From NCBI RefSeq assembly GCF_004122735.1, contig NZ_SDIF01000042.1:1-53262 (forward strand): DNA of 53,262 nucleotides. Reading direction: 5' to 3'. Below the pieces are notes generated by a model, which worked only from the letters and a program-made list of their open reading frames with translations, searched no databases and was not told the DNA's origin. Source of the DNA: Streptomyces sioyaensis (lineage in GTDB: Bacteria > Actinomycetota > Actinomycetes > Streptomycetales > Streptomycetaceae). Each line of letters starts with the position of its first letter. The stretch's first letter is position 1. Of the stretch, positions 46,920 through 53,262 are shown piece by piece. The translations under genes and the position numbers were made by a program.

Positions 46920-47354
46920 GTGTCTGATTCACTGGCCGGCCGTATGGGGCCGTCCTCCGGGATGTCCCCGTACGGCGGGCAAGGCTCGTCCGCCAACCTG
47001 GCTGACATTCTCGAACGCGTCCTGGACAAGGGCGTCGTCATCGCGGGCGACATTCAGATCAACCTGCTCGACATCGAGCTGCTGACCGTCAAACTGCGGC
47101 TGCTCGTCGCCTCCGTCGACAAGGCCAAGGAGATGGGCATCGACTGGTGGGAGCACGATCCCTCGCTCTCCTCCCGTGCCCAGCCCCGCCAGAAGGTCGC
47201 GGACGCACCCGCCCCGGCGGCGGGCAGCGACCGCCTGGCCGAGGAGAACTCTCGGCTGCGCGCCGAGCTCGCCGAACTGCGGGCTGCCGTCGGTCTGCCG
47301 AAGAGCTCCCTCAGCGACGGAACGCCGCAGCCGCAGCAGGAGGAGGAACGGTGA
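46920..47354 (+). CDS. gvpJ: Gas vesicle protein GvpJ
   Basis: A 144-residue GvpA/J-family protein. The core ANLADILERVLDKGVVIAGDIQINLLDIELLTVKLRLLVASVDKAKEMGIDWWEHDP (about 26-82) is typical of GvpJ, including the WWE-DP ending. A coiled-coil C-terminus follows (SDRLAEENSRLRAELAELRAAVGLP). GvpJ is a minor wall component implicated in nucleation/tip formation. GTG start, GATGAGG upstream. Its stop overlaps the gvpL start (GTGA). Confidence 0.93.
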   Translation: MSDSLAGRMGPSSGMSPYGGQGSSANLADILERVLDKGVVIAGDIQINLLDIELLTVKLRLLVASVDKAKEMGIDWWEHDPSLSSRAQPRQKVADAPAPAAGSDRLAEENSRLRAELAELRAAVGLPKSSLSDGTPQPQQEEER

Positions 47355-48298
47355 ACACGGTGCACACCGACGCCCAGATCACCGAAGTGGACGCCGCGCC
47401 GACCGAAGCGGGCGCCACTGCGACCCAGGCGGGCGCCACTCGACTCGCCCGACCCGACACCCCCACGGATCCCGGCACCACGGTCTCGTACGTCTACGCC
47501 CTCAGCCGCGCAGGCACGGCACTCGATACGAGGGCCCCGCAACTCACCGGGTTGGACAACGGCCCCCTCCGGACGGTCACCTGCGGCGAGTTGTCCGCAC
47601 TCGTGTCCTCCGTGCCGGCCGACGCATACAGCGAGGAGGGCATGCGGGCACGGCTGGAGGACCTGTCCGAGCTGGCGGCCGTCGCCCGTACGCATCACGC
47701 GGTGATCGAAGCCGCATACGCCACCACCACCGTGCTCCCCATGCGGCTGGCCACGGTCTACCTGGACGACGCCCGGGTCCGGTCGATGCTCCACGAGCGC
47801 CGAGCGGACTTCGGCGAGCTGCTCACTTGGCTCCAAGGCCATGTCGAGCTGGGGGTCAAGGTCTACGCGGACCCACGCGAGGCGGCCGCGACCCCACCGG
47901 CCGCGGCCCCACCAGCTCCGACCCCGGCACCGGCCCCCGGCTCCGCCTCCGCGCCGGTCCGCTCCGGCCGTGCGTACCTGCAACAACGCCGGGCGCAGCG
48001 GCGCCGTCACCGCGATGCGTACCGTGCGGCGGGGGCGGTCGCGGGTGCCGTACCGGACCGGGTGTCCGCGCTCGCCCGGGCGAGGGCCGCGCACCGTCCA
48101 CAGCAGGGCGATCTGGCTTCGGGCCCGGGCGAGAACATCTCCAACGAGGCCTATCTGGTACCCGCCGAGCGGACAGGACAGTTCCACCAGGCGTTGACGG
48201 GTCTGGCCGACGACGTGCCCGGCGTTCATGTCGAGATCACCGGCCCGTGGGCACCGTATTCCTTCGCCACACCCCCCACGGCGGGCGCGGGCACATGA
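47351..48298 (+). CDS. gvpL: Gas vesicle protein GvpL with Pro/Ala-rich insertion
   Basis: A 315-residue second GvpL/GvpF-family protein. An unusual 45-residue Thr/Ala-rich N-terminal leader precedes VSYVYALSRAGTALDTRAPQLTGLDNGPLRTVTCGELSALVSSVPAD. Then come TVLPMRLATVYLDDARVRSMLHER and HVELGVKVYADP, followed by a long Pro/Ala linker (about 178-205, PAAAPPAPTPAPAPG) and an Arg-rich segment (RAQRRRHRDAYRAAG). The C-terminal NEAYLVPAERTGQFHQALTGLADDVPGVHVEITGPWAPYSF has the family end motif. Translationally coupled to gvpJ and gvpS by 4-bp overlaps. Confidence 0.9.
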   Translation: MNTVHTDAQITEVDAAPTEAGATATQAGATRLARPDTPTDPGTTVSYVYALSRAGTALDTRAPQLTGLDNGPLRTVTCGELSALVSSVPADAYSEEGMRARLEDLSELAAVARTHHAVIEAAYATTTVLPMRLATVYLDDARVRSMLHERRADFGELLTWLQGHVELGVKVYADPREAAATPPAAAPPAPTPAPAPGSASAPVRSGRAYLQQRRAQRRRHRDAYRAAGAVAGAVPDRVSALARARAAHRPQQGDLASGPGENISNEAYLVPAERTGQFHQALTGLADDVPGVHVEITGPWAPYSFATPPTAGAGT

Positions 48299-48507
48299 AC
48301 GACATGGAGGTTGCGACGGACCGCTCCGTGGCGGAGCCGCTCGCCGGGCGTCAGGTCGCCCTGATCGACCTTCTCGACCGCCTGCTGAACGGTGGCGCGG
48401 TCCTCACCGGAGATCTCGTCCTGTCGATCGCCGATGTCGACCTGGTCCGGATAAATCTGCGTGCGGTCATTCACTCGATCACGCCCGACGACCCGGCGCC
48501 GTGGTGA
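48295..48507 (+). CDS. gvpS: Gas vesicle protein GvpS (minimal GvpA-like)
   Basis: A 70-residue GvpA-family protein: short leader, then VALIDLLDRLLNGGAVLTGDLVLSIADVDLVRINLRAVIHSI, the helix-strand-strand-helix wall fold with GDLVLSIADVDLV as in GvpS/GvpM. It overlaps gvpL (ATGA). An ATG at 48304 is an alternative start. Confidence 0.88.
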   Translation: MNDMEVATDRSVAEPLAGRQVALIDLLDRLLNGGAVLTGDLVLSIADVDLVRINLRAVIHSITPDDPAPW

Positions 48508-48579
48508 TCGGACGGACCAACTCCGTTGCTGTGCACGGCAGTTCTCTGCAACGACGACAACGAGGAGGAGGACGGCCCC

Positions 48580-49011
48580 GTGCCGGAAGACCCTCACACC
48601 GCACCCCACCCCGCCTTCGCAGAGGTCGCCCGAGCCGCGGCCCGGGCGTTCGATCTGATACCGGCCGGGACGAACGACCGGCGGTCGGGCAGCGACCTGA
48701 CCCAGCGGCTGAAGACCGATCCGGAGACCGTCGAACGAGATCTCATCAGATTGGTGCTGACCATCGTCGAGCTCTTGCGGCAGCTCATGGAGCGCACCGC
48801 ATTGCACCGCGTCGACCAGGGCGATCTGAGTGCGGACCAGGAAGAGCGGATCGGAATGACGCTGATGATTCTCGAAGACCGGATGTCGGAACTCTGCCGC
48901 CGCTACGGACTCACCATGAGCGACCTCAATCTGGACCTGGGACCGCTGGGCTCACTGCTTCCCGGAACAACTCCGGACTCGACCGCGACCCACGTGACCC
49001 ACCTTCGGTAA
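48580..49011 (+). CDS. gvpK: Gas vesicle protein GvpK
   Basis: A 143-residue GvpK: RLKTDPETVERDLIRLVLTIVELLRQLMERTALHRVDQGDLSADQEERIGMTLMILEDRMSELCRRYGLTMSDLNLDLGPLGSLL. This is the full family signature of a long helical region ending in LNLDLGPLG. Start is GTG at 48580 behind GAGGAGGAGG. Last gene of the cluster. Confidence 0.92.
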   Translation: MPEDPHTAPHPAFAEVARAAARAFDLIPAGTNDRRSGSDLTQRLKTDPETVERDLIRLVLTIVELLRQLMERTALHRVDQGDLSADQEERIGMTLMILEDRMSELCRRYGLTMSDLNLDLGPLGSLLPGTTPDSTATHVTHLR

Positions 49012-49119
49012 CCGATTCGTCGCCATGAGTGAGAAGGGCGTGGACGGGGACATTGGCAGGCATCTGACCACCCCCTCGATGCCGCTTTCCGCTGAAATGC
49101 CGACATCGGGACGCGCACC

Positions 49120-49125
49120 TATAGT
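49120..49125 (+). promoter_or_regulatory. Candidate -10 box for the 42-aa protein
   Basis: TATAGT at 49120-49125 lies in a locally AT-richer stretch 134 bp before the small gene. No clear -35 box is seen at standard distance. Confidence 0.35.
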
Positions 49126-49144
49126 GAATTGGGACCGTTCGCAG

Positions 49145-49183
49145 GGCTGTCAGGCGAGTCCTCCCAGGTCATGCCTGACAGCC
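49145..49183. terminator. 11-bp stem-loop downstream of gvpK
   Basis: GGCTGTCAGGC (49145-49155) and GCCTGACAGCC (49173-49183) pair exactly with a 17-nt loop. It lies 134 bp after gvpK and probably ends the gvp transcript. It could instead be a leader hairpin of the following small gene if transcription starts near 49132. Confidence 0.6.
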
Positions 49184-49258
49184 GGGCAACATCGCGCGGA
49201 CGGTCGCGCAGTGGCACCGACGCCCGGCTCGCCGGGCAGTCAGGACGGAGGTCCGCCC

Positions 49259-49387
49259 ATGTTGAGCGCGATCGCAGATGTGATCCGGGCGATCGGCGGC
49301 GCCATCGCCACCGTCGTCACCCTGCCCTTCCGCGCGGTAGGCCGGCTCTTCGGAGGAGCCGCAGACTCTGCACACGGCCGCCACTGA
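49259..49387 (+). CDS. 42-aa LPFR-type small protein
   Basis: A 42-residue protein, MLSAIADVIRAIGGAIATV followed by VTLPFRAVGRLFGGAADSAHGRH. One amphipathic/hydrophobic helix leads to a conserved LPFRxxxRLFGGA motif that I recall from small Streptomyces proteins of unknown function. ATG behind GGACGGAGG, a strong site. Upstream in-frame starts would read through the terminator hairpin and are rejected. Confidence 0.7.
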   Translation: MLSAIADVIRAIGGAIATVVTLPFRAVGRLFGGAADSAHGRH

Positions 49388-49500
49388 GGCGGTCCGCCAC
49401 CGAGACGACCGCCCGCCCGCCGTAACCGCGCCGCGAGCGGTGCGAAGTGGCGGGCCCTCCCACTCGCCACGTCAGACCTCCGCCCAGGAGGACACGTCAA

Positions 49501-50640
49501 TCATTCGCCCCAGATCTTTCGGTAGGCCTGCCGGTAGCCCTCGGAGTCCCAGGAGAGTGCGCCGCCGCTGTTGGCGTCGGTGGTGATGTGGACGGGGGCG
49601 ACGTACCCGCTGTCCTTGGCGCCGGTGAAGGCGCGGTTGAACTCGTCGACGATCTGCCAGCCCTGTTCGGAGAGCGGCTCGGGCACGGTGGCGGCCTGGA
49701 ACTCCTTGCCGTTGACGCGCTGGAAGGCCGACGGGTCGCCGTCACCGGCACCGATGTTGAAGGGGGCGCCGGCGCCGTCCTTGCCCGCGGCGCGCAGGGC
49801 GGGGGCGGCGTGCTGGAAGTACAGGTCGTTGATGGCTGCGGAGTAGGTCCACTTGCGGCCGAAACGGGCCATCAGGGAGCGGACTTCCCCGATGGCGCGG
49901 CTGTTGACCTGGGGTATGGGCATGTTGGTGTAGCTCAGCAGCTTGGTTTCGGAGCAGGTGGCGAGTTCCTTCTTGATCAGGTCGGACTTGTGCTTCGCGA
50001 AGGGCACCGTGGCGTCGGTGAACAGCACGACGCCCGCACGGCCGTTGGACCGGGCGATGATCCAGTCGGCGCTGATCTTCGCGACGTCCTCCACCCGGGA
50101 GGTGACGTTGCTGAAGAGTTTCGGGTCGTCAACGGGACCGGGGGCCGGGTTGGCGTGCCAGCCGATCAGCGGAATTCCCGCCGAATTGGCCTTTTTGACC
50201 TCGTCCGGGGCCACGCCGGGATCGAAACCGCTGATGACGATGCCGTCCGGCTTGAGGTGAATGGCCTGCTTGAAGGCGGCCCGGAGGCCGGCGGGCGTGC
50301 CTTGGCCGTTGAGGGTGCGGGCGCGCCATCCGACGATCTTGGCGGCTTCCTGGACACCTTGGGCGACTCCGGCGACGCCGGGGTTGGTCAGGGTCTGAGC
50401 GATGTAGACGACGGACTTGCCGTGGACGGCCTTGGGACCGGTGGTCGGACCCCTCCAGGGGGCGTTGACCGCCTCGGCCTTCTTGACGGCTTGCTTGGCT
50501 CTGGACAGGGCGGTGGGGCACCCCGGCTTGGCGGCGCTCCGGTGGGACGCGGTGGCGCCGCCGCCGGGTTCGCAGCCGGCGGCAGTGGCCATGACCAGGA
50601 GTGCGGCGGCTGTCACGACCGCCTTGCGGGTGGGGTGCAC
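49501..50640 (-). CDS. Orphan substrate-binding lipoprotein (ribose/autoinducer-type)
   Basis: A 379-residue exported lipoprotein with signal peptide TRKAVVTAAALLVMATAAGC (lipobox AAGC). It is a type-I periplasmic-binding fold: SVVYIAQTLTNPGVAGVAQGVQEAAKIVGWRARTLNGQGTPAGLRAAFKQAIHLKPDGIVISGFDP, IPLIGWHANPAPG, GRAGVVLFTDATVPFAKHKSDLI and a C-terminal hinge. Start is GTG at 50638-50640 behind GAGGAG. There is no permease or ATPase gene beside it; the divergent neighbour is a sensor histidine kinase. A sensory co-receptor role is possible. Confidence 0.85.
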   Translation of the reverse strand: MHPTRKAVVTAAALLVMATAAGCEPGGGATASHRSAAKPGCPTALSRAKQAVKKAEAVNAPWRGPTTGPKAVHGKSVVYIAQTLTNPGVAGVAQGVQEAAKIVGWRARTLNGQGTPAGLRAAFKQAIHLKPDGIVISGFDPGVAPDEVKKANSAGIPLIGWHANPAPGPVDDPKLFSNVTSRVEDVAKISADWIIARSNGRAGVVLFTDATVPFAKHKSDLIKKELATCSETKLLSYTNMPIPQVNSRAIGEVRSLMARFGRKWTYSAAINDLYFQHAAPALRAAGKDGAGAPFNIGAGDGDPSAFQRVNGKEFQAATVPEPLSEQGWQIVDEFNRAFTGAKDSGYVAPVHITTDANSGGALSWDSEGYRQAYRKIWGE

Positions 50641-51109
50641 GGGTCTCCTCGCAGGGCAGGATGAGGATACGGGTTGGGGTGGGGGGAGACAGGTTACGGG
50701 TGGCAATTCCCCGAGAGGCATCCGCCTTGGGGAGAGTCGGTGTAGCCGCCTGGGTCCGAACCCCGTACGGGACGACCCGGCCGGGGCCTGCCATACCCCT
50801 GGACACCAGCCCCTACGGGCAGCGGCCCCCTACGGACACCGGCCGCCCCTCGTCTCGTCCGGCGCTGCTCGCCCCGTGGGGGCAACGTGCCAAAAGTGAC
50901 AAAGAGTTGAATACCTCTTGGCCATTGCTGAGGCACGTCTTGCATGCCCGAGCCCACGCGGTAGTGTTCACGGCCGGTTGGACATGTGGCGCAATCTTTT
51001 CGCTCGCATTTCGGGCGAAATTCGCAAGCGTCGCAGTCCCCCCGTCGTCGGCGGTCGGCAACAACACCACCTCGGTCACCGCTCAGGAGCACGTCGTAAG
51101 GAGGCCTGG
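50641..51109. other. 469-bp divergent promoter region
   Basis: No gene seen. It is AT-richer in 50885-51050 than elsewhere and contains the small dyad TTTCG-GG-CGAAA at 51009-51020. It should hold the promoters of the lipoprotein and kinase genes; no single promoter is convincing. Confidence 0.45.
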
Positions 51110-53262
51110 GTGTCTGTGGACACAGTGGACCCGCCACACGGACCGGACCCGTCCCGGCGTTCACCGTGGAGGCCGAGGTTCCGTCAGCAGACGAGTGCCC
51201 TCCTGGACAGATGGCCGTTCCGGCGGAAACTCAACGTTCTGGTGATCGCGCCCGTCGCGGTCGTCGGCGTACTGCTGGGCATCGGCGTCGACACGCAGAT
51301 CGACAAGGCCATGGACGCCAGCCGGACCGCGGAGCTGGTGCGTGACAGCGAGCACGTCACGAGGCTGATCAACGACGTCGAGGCCGAACACCGGCAGGCG
51401 CTGCTGCTGTCCGTGGAACAGGAGTCGGCCCGGCCCGGCGCCGCGCTGCCGTCGACCGCCGCCTACCGTCGTACGCAGCAGGACACCGACGAACAGGTCA
51501 CCGCCGTGCGTGCCGCGTTCGGCGCGGGGCTGTCGAAGGACGAGGCGCGGGCCCTCGCGTACATCAGGAGCCTTGCCGTGCTGCGCGACAAGGTCGAACG
51601 GGGATCGGTTCCGGCCGCCACCATCGACCCCGCCTACGCCGCCGCGGTCGGCTACCTGATCGACGGCATCGGCCTCGACCGCTTCGTCGGCACCTCGTCG
51701 TCCTCGGTCACCAACCTCCTCGACACGGTACTGCGCGCCGACGCCGCCCACGCGGCCTTCGAGAGCGGGGTGTTCTCCGCCCAGACCCGGGATGCCAACG
51801 CGCTCACCGAGTACACCCGCGCGGTCGGCGCCCACAAGCTCTACGAGGAACAGTCCGCACGCTTCGGCCGGATCGCCTCCCCGGACCAGGTCCTGCGCCT
51901 GAGCGGGATCGAGCGGGACGCCGAGGCGAACGGCATCGCGGCCCAGTACGCGGAGCTCCAGATCGATCCGGGCTCCCTTCAGGGTCAGACCCCGCATGAG
52001 CTGCGCAAGGCGATGGCCGCCGGAACCCGGCAGGCCGAGGCCCGCCTCACCATCACCCGGACGCTGATCGACCAGATCGCCGCCCGGTCCGACAGCCTCT
52101 CCCGCAGCGCCCTGGACAACGCGCTGGCGATGCTCGCCCTCGCCCTGGTCGGCTTCACCTCCTGGCTGGCCTTCTCCGTCCTGGTCCGGCGCTCGGTCGT
52201 CCGTCCACTGGCGGCCCTGACCGGCGCCGCCCAGCAGGTCGTCGACGTGGCCGGCGAGGAACTCGCCAGGGTCGAGGACGACGAGTCGGCGGACGGCACC
52301 CCGCTGCAGCCGCGGCCGATCCCCGTCCCGGTCCGCGACGAGATCGGCCACCTGGCCGAGGCGTTCAACCAGGTGCAGGTCACCGCCGCGGCCCTGCTGG
52401 AGCGGCAGGTGCTCAGCCGCCGCAACGTCGCCGAGATGTTCGGCAACGTCGGACGCCGGGTCAGCAACCTCACCTCACGCCAGCTCATCCTGATCGACGC
52501 CGTGGAACGCGAGGAGACCGACCCCGACGTCCTGGAGCGGATGTACCGCATCGACCACATCGCCGTCCGCCTCCAGCGCAACGCCGACAGTCTGATGCTG
52601 CTCGCCGGAATCCGGGACGCCGAGCTGGAGGCCCGGCCGACCAGTCTGGTCAACGTCATCCGGGCCGGGCTCGGCCAGATCGAGGGGTACCAGCGGGTGT
52701 CCCTGCGGTCCGAGACGGAGGTCACCGTCGCGCCCGACATCACCGACGACCTGACCCTGATGCTCGCCGAACTGCTGGAGAACGCGGTCTCGTTCTCCCC
52801 GTCCGACACCCCCGTCGAGGTGGTCGTCCGGCCCGGCACCGACGTCACCTCGGACGGTGGCGCCCTGATCGAGGTCATCGACCACGGCCTCGGCATGAGC
52901 GCGGAACGGCTCGACGAGGAGAACTCCCGGCTGGTCCGCCGGGAACGGCTCGACCTCGTACCGACCAAGGTCCTCGGCCTGTTCGTGGTCGGAAACCTCG
53001 CCCGGCGCTCGGGCATCCGGGTCACCCTCAGCCGTACGCCGGGCGGCGGGGTCACCGGCACCGTCTGGCTCCCCTCCGCACTCCTGCTGGCCGTGAACCC
53101 GGCCGCCGCGCCGACCCCGGCAGTGGACGCAACCGAGGCCACGGTCGATGCCGATCCCGATGCTGAGGCCGATGTCGGCGTCAGCGCCGACGCCGACGCC
53201 GACGCCGCGGCAGAGCGTCCAGCACTGCCCGATCAGGAGCCCACCCCGCCCGGACCCGCCGC
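51110..53262 (+). CDS. Conservon-type sensor histidine kinase (CvnA-like), 3'-truncated by window
   Basis: At least 717 residues, open at the right edge. The GTG at 51110 follows AAGGAGG. A basic N-terminus leads to TM1 (about 40-58, LNVLVIAPVAVVGVLLGIG). An extracytoplasmic nitrate/nitrite-sensing-like helical domain follows (about 60-330; RDSEHVTRLINDVEAEHRQALLLS). TM2 is at about 335-355, then HAMP (VRRSVVRPLAALTGAAQQVVD). The dimerisation region has RRNVAEMFGNVGRRVSNLTSRQL and H-box RIDHIAVRLQRNADSLMLLAG (His about 483). The HATPase has ELLENAVSFSP, IEVIDHGLGMS and GLFVVGNLARRSGI. An acidic Asp/Ala repeat tail begins near 675. This matches CvnA of Streptomyces conservons, whose next genes would be roadblock (CvnB), DUF742 (CvnC) and small GTPase (CvnD). 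Confidence 0.87.
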   Translation, partial: MSVDTVDPPHGPDPSRRSPWRPRFRQQTSALLDRWPFRRKLNVLVIAPVAVVGVLLGIGVDTQIDKAMDASRTAELVRDSEHVTRLINDVEAEHRQALLLSVEQESARPGAALPSTAAYRRTQQDTDEQVTAVRAAFGAGLSKDEARALAYIRSLAVLRDKVERGSVPAATIDPAYAAAVGYLIDGIGLDRFVGTSSSSVTNLLDTVLRADAAHAAFESGVFSAQTRDANALTEYTRAVGAHKLYEEQSARFGRIASPDQVLRLSGIERDAEANGIAAQYAELQIDPGSLQGQTPHELRKAMAAGTRQAEARLTITRTLIDQIAARSDSLSRSALDNALAMLALALVGFTSWLAFSVLVRRSVVRPLAALTGAAQQVVDVAGEELARVEDDESADGTPLQPRPIPVPVRDEIGHLAEAFNQVQVTAAALLERQVLSRRNVAEMFGNVGRRVSNLTSRQLILIDAVEREETDPDVLERMYRIDHIAVRLQRNADSLMLLAGIRDAELEARPTSLVNVIRAGLGQIEGYQRVSLRSETEVTVAPDITDDLTLMLAELLENAVSFSPSDTPVEVVVRPGTDVTSDGGALIEVIDHGLGMSAERLDEENSRLVRRERLDLVPTKVLGLFVVGNLARRSGIRVTLSRTPGGGVTGTVWLPSALLLAVNPAAAPTPAVDATEATVDADPDAEADVGVSADADADAAAERPALPDQEPTPPGPA

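Noticed and set aside
51001..51030. 30-bp palindrome before the histidine kinase
   Set aside because: Only the central 12 bp (TTTCG-GG-CGAAA) and the outer CGCT/AGCG are symmetric; the intermediate positions do not match.
1..53262. CRISPR array, tRNA, rRNA, insertion sequence or prophage
   Set aside because: No regularly spaced direct repeats, no cloverleaf with a recognisable T-loop, and no transposase, integrase or phage structural protein in any frame.

Overview
This is a high-GC actinobacterial chromosome segment, almost certainly Streptomyces. Third-codon GC is very strong, GTG starts are common, ATGA/GTGA gene overlaps are frequent, several families are typical of the genus, and a gas-vesicle cluster has the gene order known from Streptomyces coelicolor (gvpOAFGYZJLSK). 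About 58 intact or window-truncated protein genes and two decayed gene relics can be supported. I found no rRNA, tRNA, CRISPR array, insertion sequence or prophage.

Region by region: 0.1-3.6 kb holds stress/dormancy-type genes (SHOCT membrane protein, Acg-type nitroreductase, DUF1918-XRE-PNPOx protein, CBS-BON protein) and a mutated C-terminal relic of a [NiFe]-hydrogenase large subunit beside a 27-bp perfect inverted repeat. 3.9-20 kb is mixed core and accessory metabolism: a TetR regulator, an uncharacterised Pro-rich protein, a ferredoxin-NADP reductase, an ArsR/old-yellow-enzyme divergon with a clear operator, a beta-propeller protein, uracil-DNA glycosylase, a DUF2510-LURP protein coupled to a BadF-type sugar kinase, a degenerate sirohydrochlorin-chelatase-like protein, a SnoaL protein, a lactonase-like propeller, an Lrp/FUSC divergon and an orphan sugar-binding lipoprotein.

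20.5-32 kb has an SDR/MarR divergon, a PucR-controlled 2-hydroxyacid module (FMN oxidase, D-2-hydroxyacid dehydrogenase, MFS transporter), an HTH-TPR regulator with a MurB paralogue, acylphosphatase and a DUF72 protein. 31.1-36.1 kb is a four-gene molybdenum hydroxylase operon (2Fe-2S, FAD/[4Fe-4S], Mo subunit, XdhC chaperone), next to a divergent TetR gene preceded by two near-identical palindromic operators. 37-41.9 kb has a DUF4232 lipoprotein, a DUF5996 protein, a VOC protein, a HipA-like kinase/TetR pair and a small unknown protein.

42-49.4 kb is the gas-vesicle island. On its left are a relic of a proton-translocating complex I/antiporter subunit, a PRC-barrel protein and small accessory proteins; then come gvpO, A, F, G, Y, Z, J, L, S and K, most of them overlapping or closely spaced, and a 42-aa protein follows. 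The window ends with a second orphan substrate-binding lipoprotein divergent from a conservon-type (CvnA-like) nitrate-sensing-domain histidine kinase that runs off the right edge.

The regulatory layout is unusually legible: four divergent or upstream regulators (ArsR, Lrp, MarR, TetR) have obvious dyad operators in their intergenic regions. The most notable observations are the two energy-metabolism gene relics, the gvp island with histone-H1-like tails, the PaoABCD-like molybdoenzyme operon without a Tat signal, and the paired operators.
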